NCBI GenBank assembly: GCA_026993275.1
Contig: JALWUB010000141.1
Coordinates: forward strand, 1 to 7,218
Direction of reading: 5' to 3'
DNA: 7,218 nt
Source: Robiginitomaculum sp.
Lineage (GTDB): Bacteria; Pseudomonadota; Alphaproteobacteria; Caulobacterales; Maricaulaceae
Position numbers and translations under genes: made by a program. Below are positions 5,930 to 7,218 of the stretch, piece by piece. Numbering within the stretch: the first letter of the stretch is position 1; the number at the start of each line of letters is the position of its first letter. A model generated the notes under the pieces. It saw nothing but the letters and a program-made list of their open reading frames with translations. It did not search any database and had not been told where the DNA came from.

Positions 5930-7218
5930 TTATTCAGACTTTTCCTTCTGGCTTTTCAGGGCCTCGCCAAGAATGTCGCCCAGAGACGCGCCGGAGTCGG
6001 TGGAGCCATATTGTTCGATGGCTTCCTTCTCCTGCTCCATTTCCAGCGCCTTGACCGACAGCGAGATGCGCCGCGAGGCCTTGTCCACATTGGTGATCTT
6101 GGCATCGACCTTGTCGCCGACGGCAAAACGCTCGGGGCGCTGCTCGTTGCGATCGCGCGACAGATCGGACTTGCGGATGAAGGCCTTGATCTTGTCGTCT
6201 TCGCCAAGCCGCACTTCAATGCCGCCAGAGGTGACTTCGCTGACCGTGCAGGTGACCACATCGCCGCGGCGGTAGCCGCCTTCGGCCATGGGGTCGCCCT
6301 CAAGCTGCTTGATGCCCAGCGAAATGCGCTCCTTGCTGGTATCGATGTCGAGCACCTTGGCCTTGACGATGTCGCCCTTCTTGTAATCGGCAATGGCCTG
6401 CTCGCCGGGCTTGTCCCAGGACAGGTCCGAGAGGTGCGCCATGCCGTCAATCATGCCGTCAAGGCCAATGAACAGGCCAAATTCGGTGATGTTCTTGACT
6501 TCGCCCTCGACAACGGAGCCAACCGGGTGCTTCTCGGCAAAGGCTTCCCACGGATTGTCGGCGCATTGCTTGATGCCCAGCGAAATGCGGCGTTTGTCCG
6601 GATCCACATCGAGCACCTCGACCTCGACCTCCTGGGAGGTGGAGACGATCTTGCCCGGGTGGACATTCTTCTTGGTCCAGCTCATTTCGGTGACGTGCAC
6701 CAGGCCTTCAATGCCGGGCTCCAGTTCCACAAAGGCGCCGTATTCGGTGATGTTGGTGATGCGGCCGGTAAAGCGCGCGCCAACCGGGTATTTGGCGGCC
6801 ACGCCTTCCCAGGGGTCGGCCTGCAATTGCTTCATGCCCAGCGAAATGCGCTGGCTGTCCGGGTTGATCTTGACGATCTGCACTTCGATCTTGTCGCCAA
6901 CGCTGAGCACCTGGCTGGGATGATTGACCCGGCGCCAGCTCATGTCGGTGACGTGCAGCAGGCCGTCAATGCCGCCCAGATCAACAAAGGCGCCGTAATC
7001 GGTGATGTTCTTGACCACGCCCTCGCGCACTTCGCCCTCGTGCAGCTGGTTGATCAGTTCGGCGCGCTGTTCGGCGCGGGATTCTTCCAGAATGGCGCGG
7101 CGCGATACCACGATATTGCCGCGCGGGCGGTCCATCTTGAGAATCGCGAAAGGCTGTTCACGGCCCATGAGCGGACCAATGTCCCGCACCGGGCGGATAT
7201 CGACCTGGCTGCCCGGCA
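5930..7218 (-). CDS. rpsA: 30S ribosomal protein S1, C-terminal part (5' end beyond window)
   Basis: The frame is open from the right edge to a TAA at 5930-5932, giving 428 residues. Full alphaproteobacterial S1 is about 560-570 residues, so roughly the first 140 are missing. The visible start PGSQVDIRPVRDIGPLMG is the middle of the second S1 domain. Four complete S1 domains follow, at about 7042-6824, 6781-6563, 6526-6305 and 6271-6041. The first three show the hallmark NIT-(D/E)-(Y/F)-G core and all carry a closing RRIS/QRIS-type segment. The third and fourth visible domains are more divergent; the last lacks the NIT core (SEVTSGGIEV). The tail ending SLGDILGEALKSQKEKSE is typical of the class. 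S1 binds mRNA and helps load it on the 30S subunit, especially for weak Shine-Dalgarno sites. A GTG at 7189 is an internal valine, not the start. The gene ends in a strong terminator. Confidence 0.97.
   Translation of the reverse strand, partial: PGSQVDIRPVRDIGPLMGREQPFAILKMDRPRGNIVVSRRAILEESRAEQRAELINQLHEGEVREGVVKNITDYGAFVDLGGIDGLLHVTDMSWRRVNHPSQVLSVGDKIEVQIVKINPDSQRISLGMKQLQADPWEGVAAKYPVGARFTGRITNITEYGAFVELEPGIEGLVHVTEMSWTKKNVHPGKIVSTSQEVEVEVLDVDPDKRRISLGIKQCADNPWEAFAEKHPVGSVVEGEVKNITEFGLFIGLDGMIDGMAHLSDLSWDKPGEQAIADYKKGDIVKAKVLDIDTSKERISLGIKQLEGDPMAEGGYRRGDVVTCTVSEVTSGGIEVRLGEDDKIKAFIRKSDLSRDRNEQRPERFAVGDKVDAKITNVDKASRRISLSVKALEMEQEKEAIEQYGSTDSGASLGDILGEALKSQKEKSE
6307..6850 (-). repeat. 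22-bp near-identical motif repeated three times at 261-bp spacing within rpsA
   Basis: The same 22-bp string occurs at 6307-6328 and 6568-6589, and with one mismatch at 6829-6850. Each step is exactly 261 bp, or 87 codons. It encodes the RISLG-(I/M)-KQ segment closing each S1 domain. It reflects the tandem domain structure of S1, not a mobile or regulatory repeat. Confidence 0.85.

Noticed and set aside
6393..6923. A 176-residue plus-strand frame over rpsA.
   Set aside because: Its Ser/Thr/Pro-rich translation is antisense to S1 domains and follows their repeat pattern.
7187..7189. GTG at 7189 as the start of rpsA.
   Set aside because: The reading frame stays open to the right edge and encodes PGSQVDIRP, a conserved internal segment of S1.
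1..7218. A possible new defence, mobile or RNA-based system.
   Set aside because: Every gene fits a known housekeeping or conserved alphaproteobacterial family. No integrase, transposase, toxin, phage gene, repeat array or unexplained long non-coding stretch was seen.

Overview
The window reads as an ordinary chromosomal segment of a high-GC alphaproteobacterium. The evidence is the gene content and order: a MoxR / DUF58 / DUF4159-type cluster beside a DUF1285 - CoA pyrophosphatase - DUF6111 - CCA-adding enzyme cassette, plus an alphaproteobacterial-style ribosomal protein S1 tail. The order within the class cannot be fixed from sequence reading alone. Coding density is near total. There are seven protein genes, two of them cut by the window edges. 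No RNA genes, insertion sequences, CRISPR arrays, phage genes or defence genes were seen.

Left block (1-2998, minus strand): three tightly coupled genes transcribed leftwards. They encode a MoxR-type AAA+ ATPase (2998 to 1997), a DUF58 protein (1997 to 1104, GTG start, 1-nt overlap with moxR), and the N-terminal 369 residues of a double-transmembrane DUF4159-type membrane protein (from GTG 1107, 4-nt overlap, running off the left edge). MoxR ATPases are thought to act as chaperones for partner proteins with von Willebrand A-like domains, often at the membrane. The DUF58 protein here looks unusual because the metal-site serines of its VWA-like core are glycines.

Middle block (3049-5809, plus strand): a compact divergent region of about 50 nt separates moxR from four overlapping genes. 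They encode DUF1285, a Nudix CoA pyrophosphatase (GTG start, 8-nt overlap), the two-helix membrane protein DUF6111 (13-nt overlap) and the tRNA CCA-nucleotidyltransferase (38-nt overlap). They are almost certainly one operon. A candidate -10 element lies in the divergent gap.

Right block (5930-7218, minus strand): the C-terminal 428 residues of ribosomal protein S1 (rpsA), with four complete S1 domains, running off the right edge at its 5' end. It converges on the CCA-adding enzyme gene across a 120-nt gap holding a clear intrinsic terminator for rpsA.

Nothing here amounts to a new system. The points most worth a second look are the degenerate metal site in the DUF58 protein, the long gene overlaps of the middle operon, the lack of ihfB directly after rpsA, and the exact 261-bp periodicity inside rpsA.
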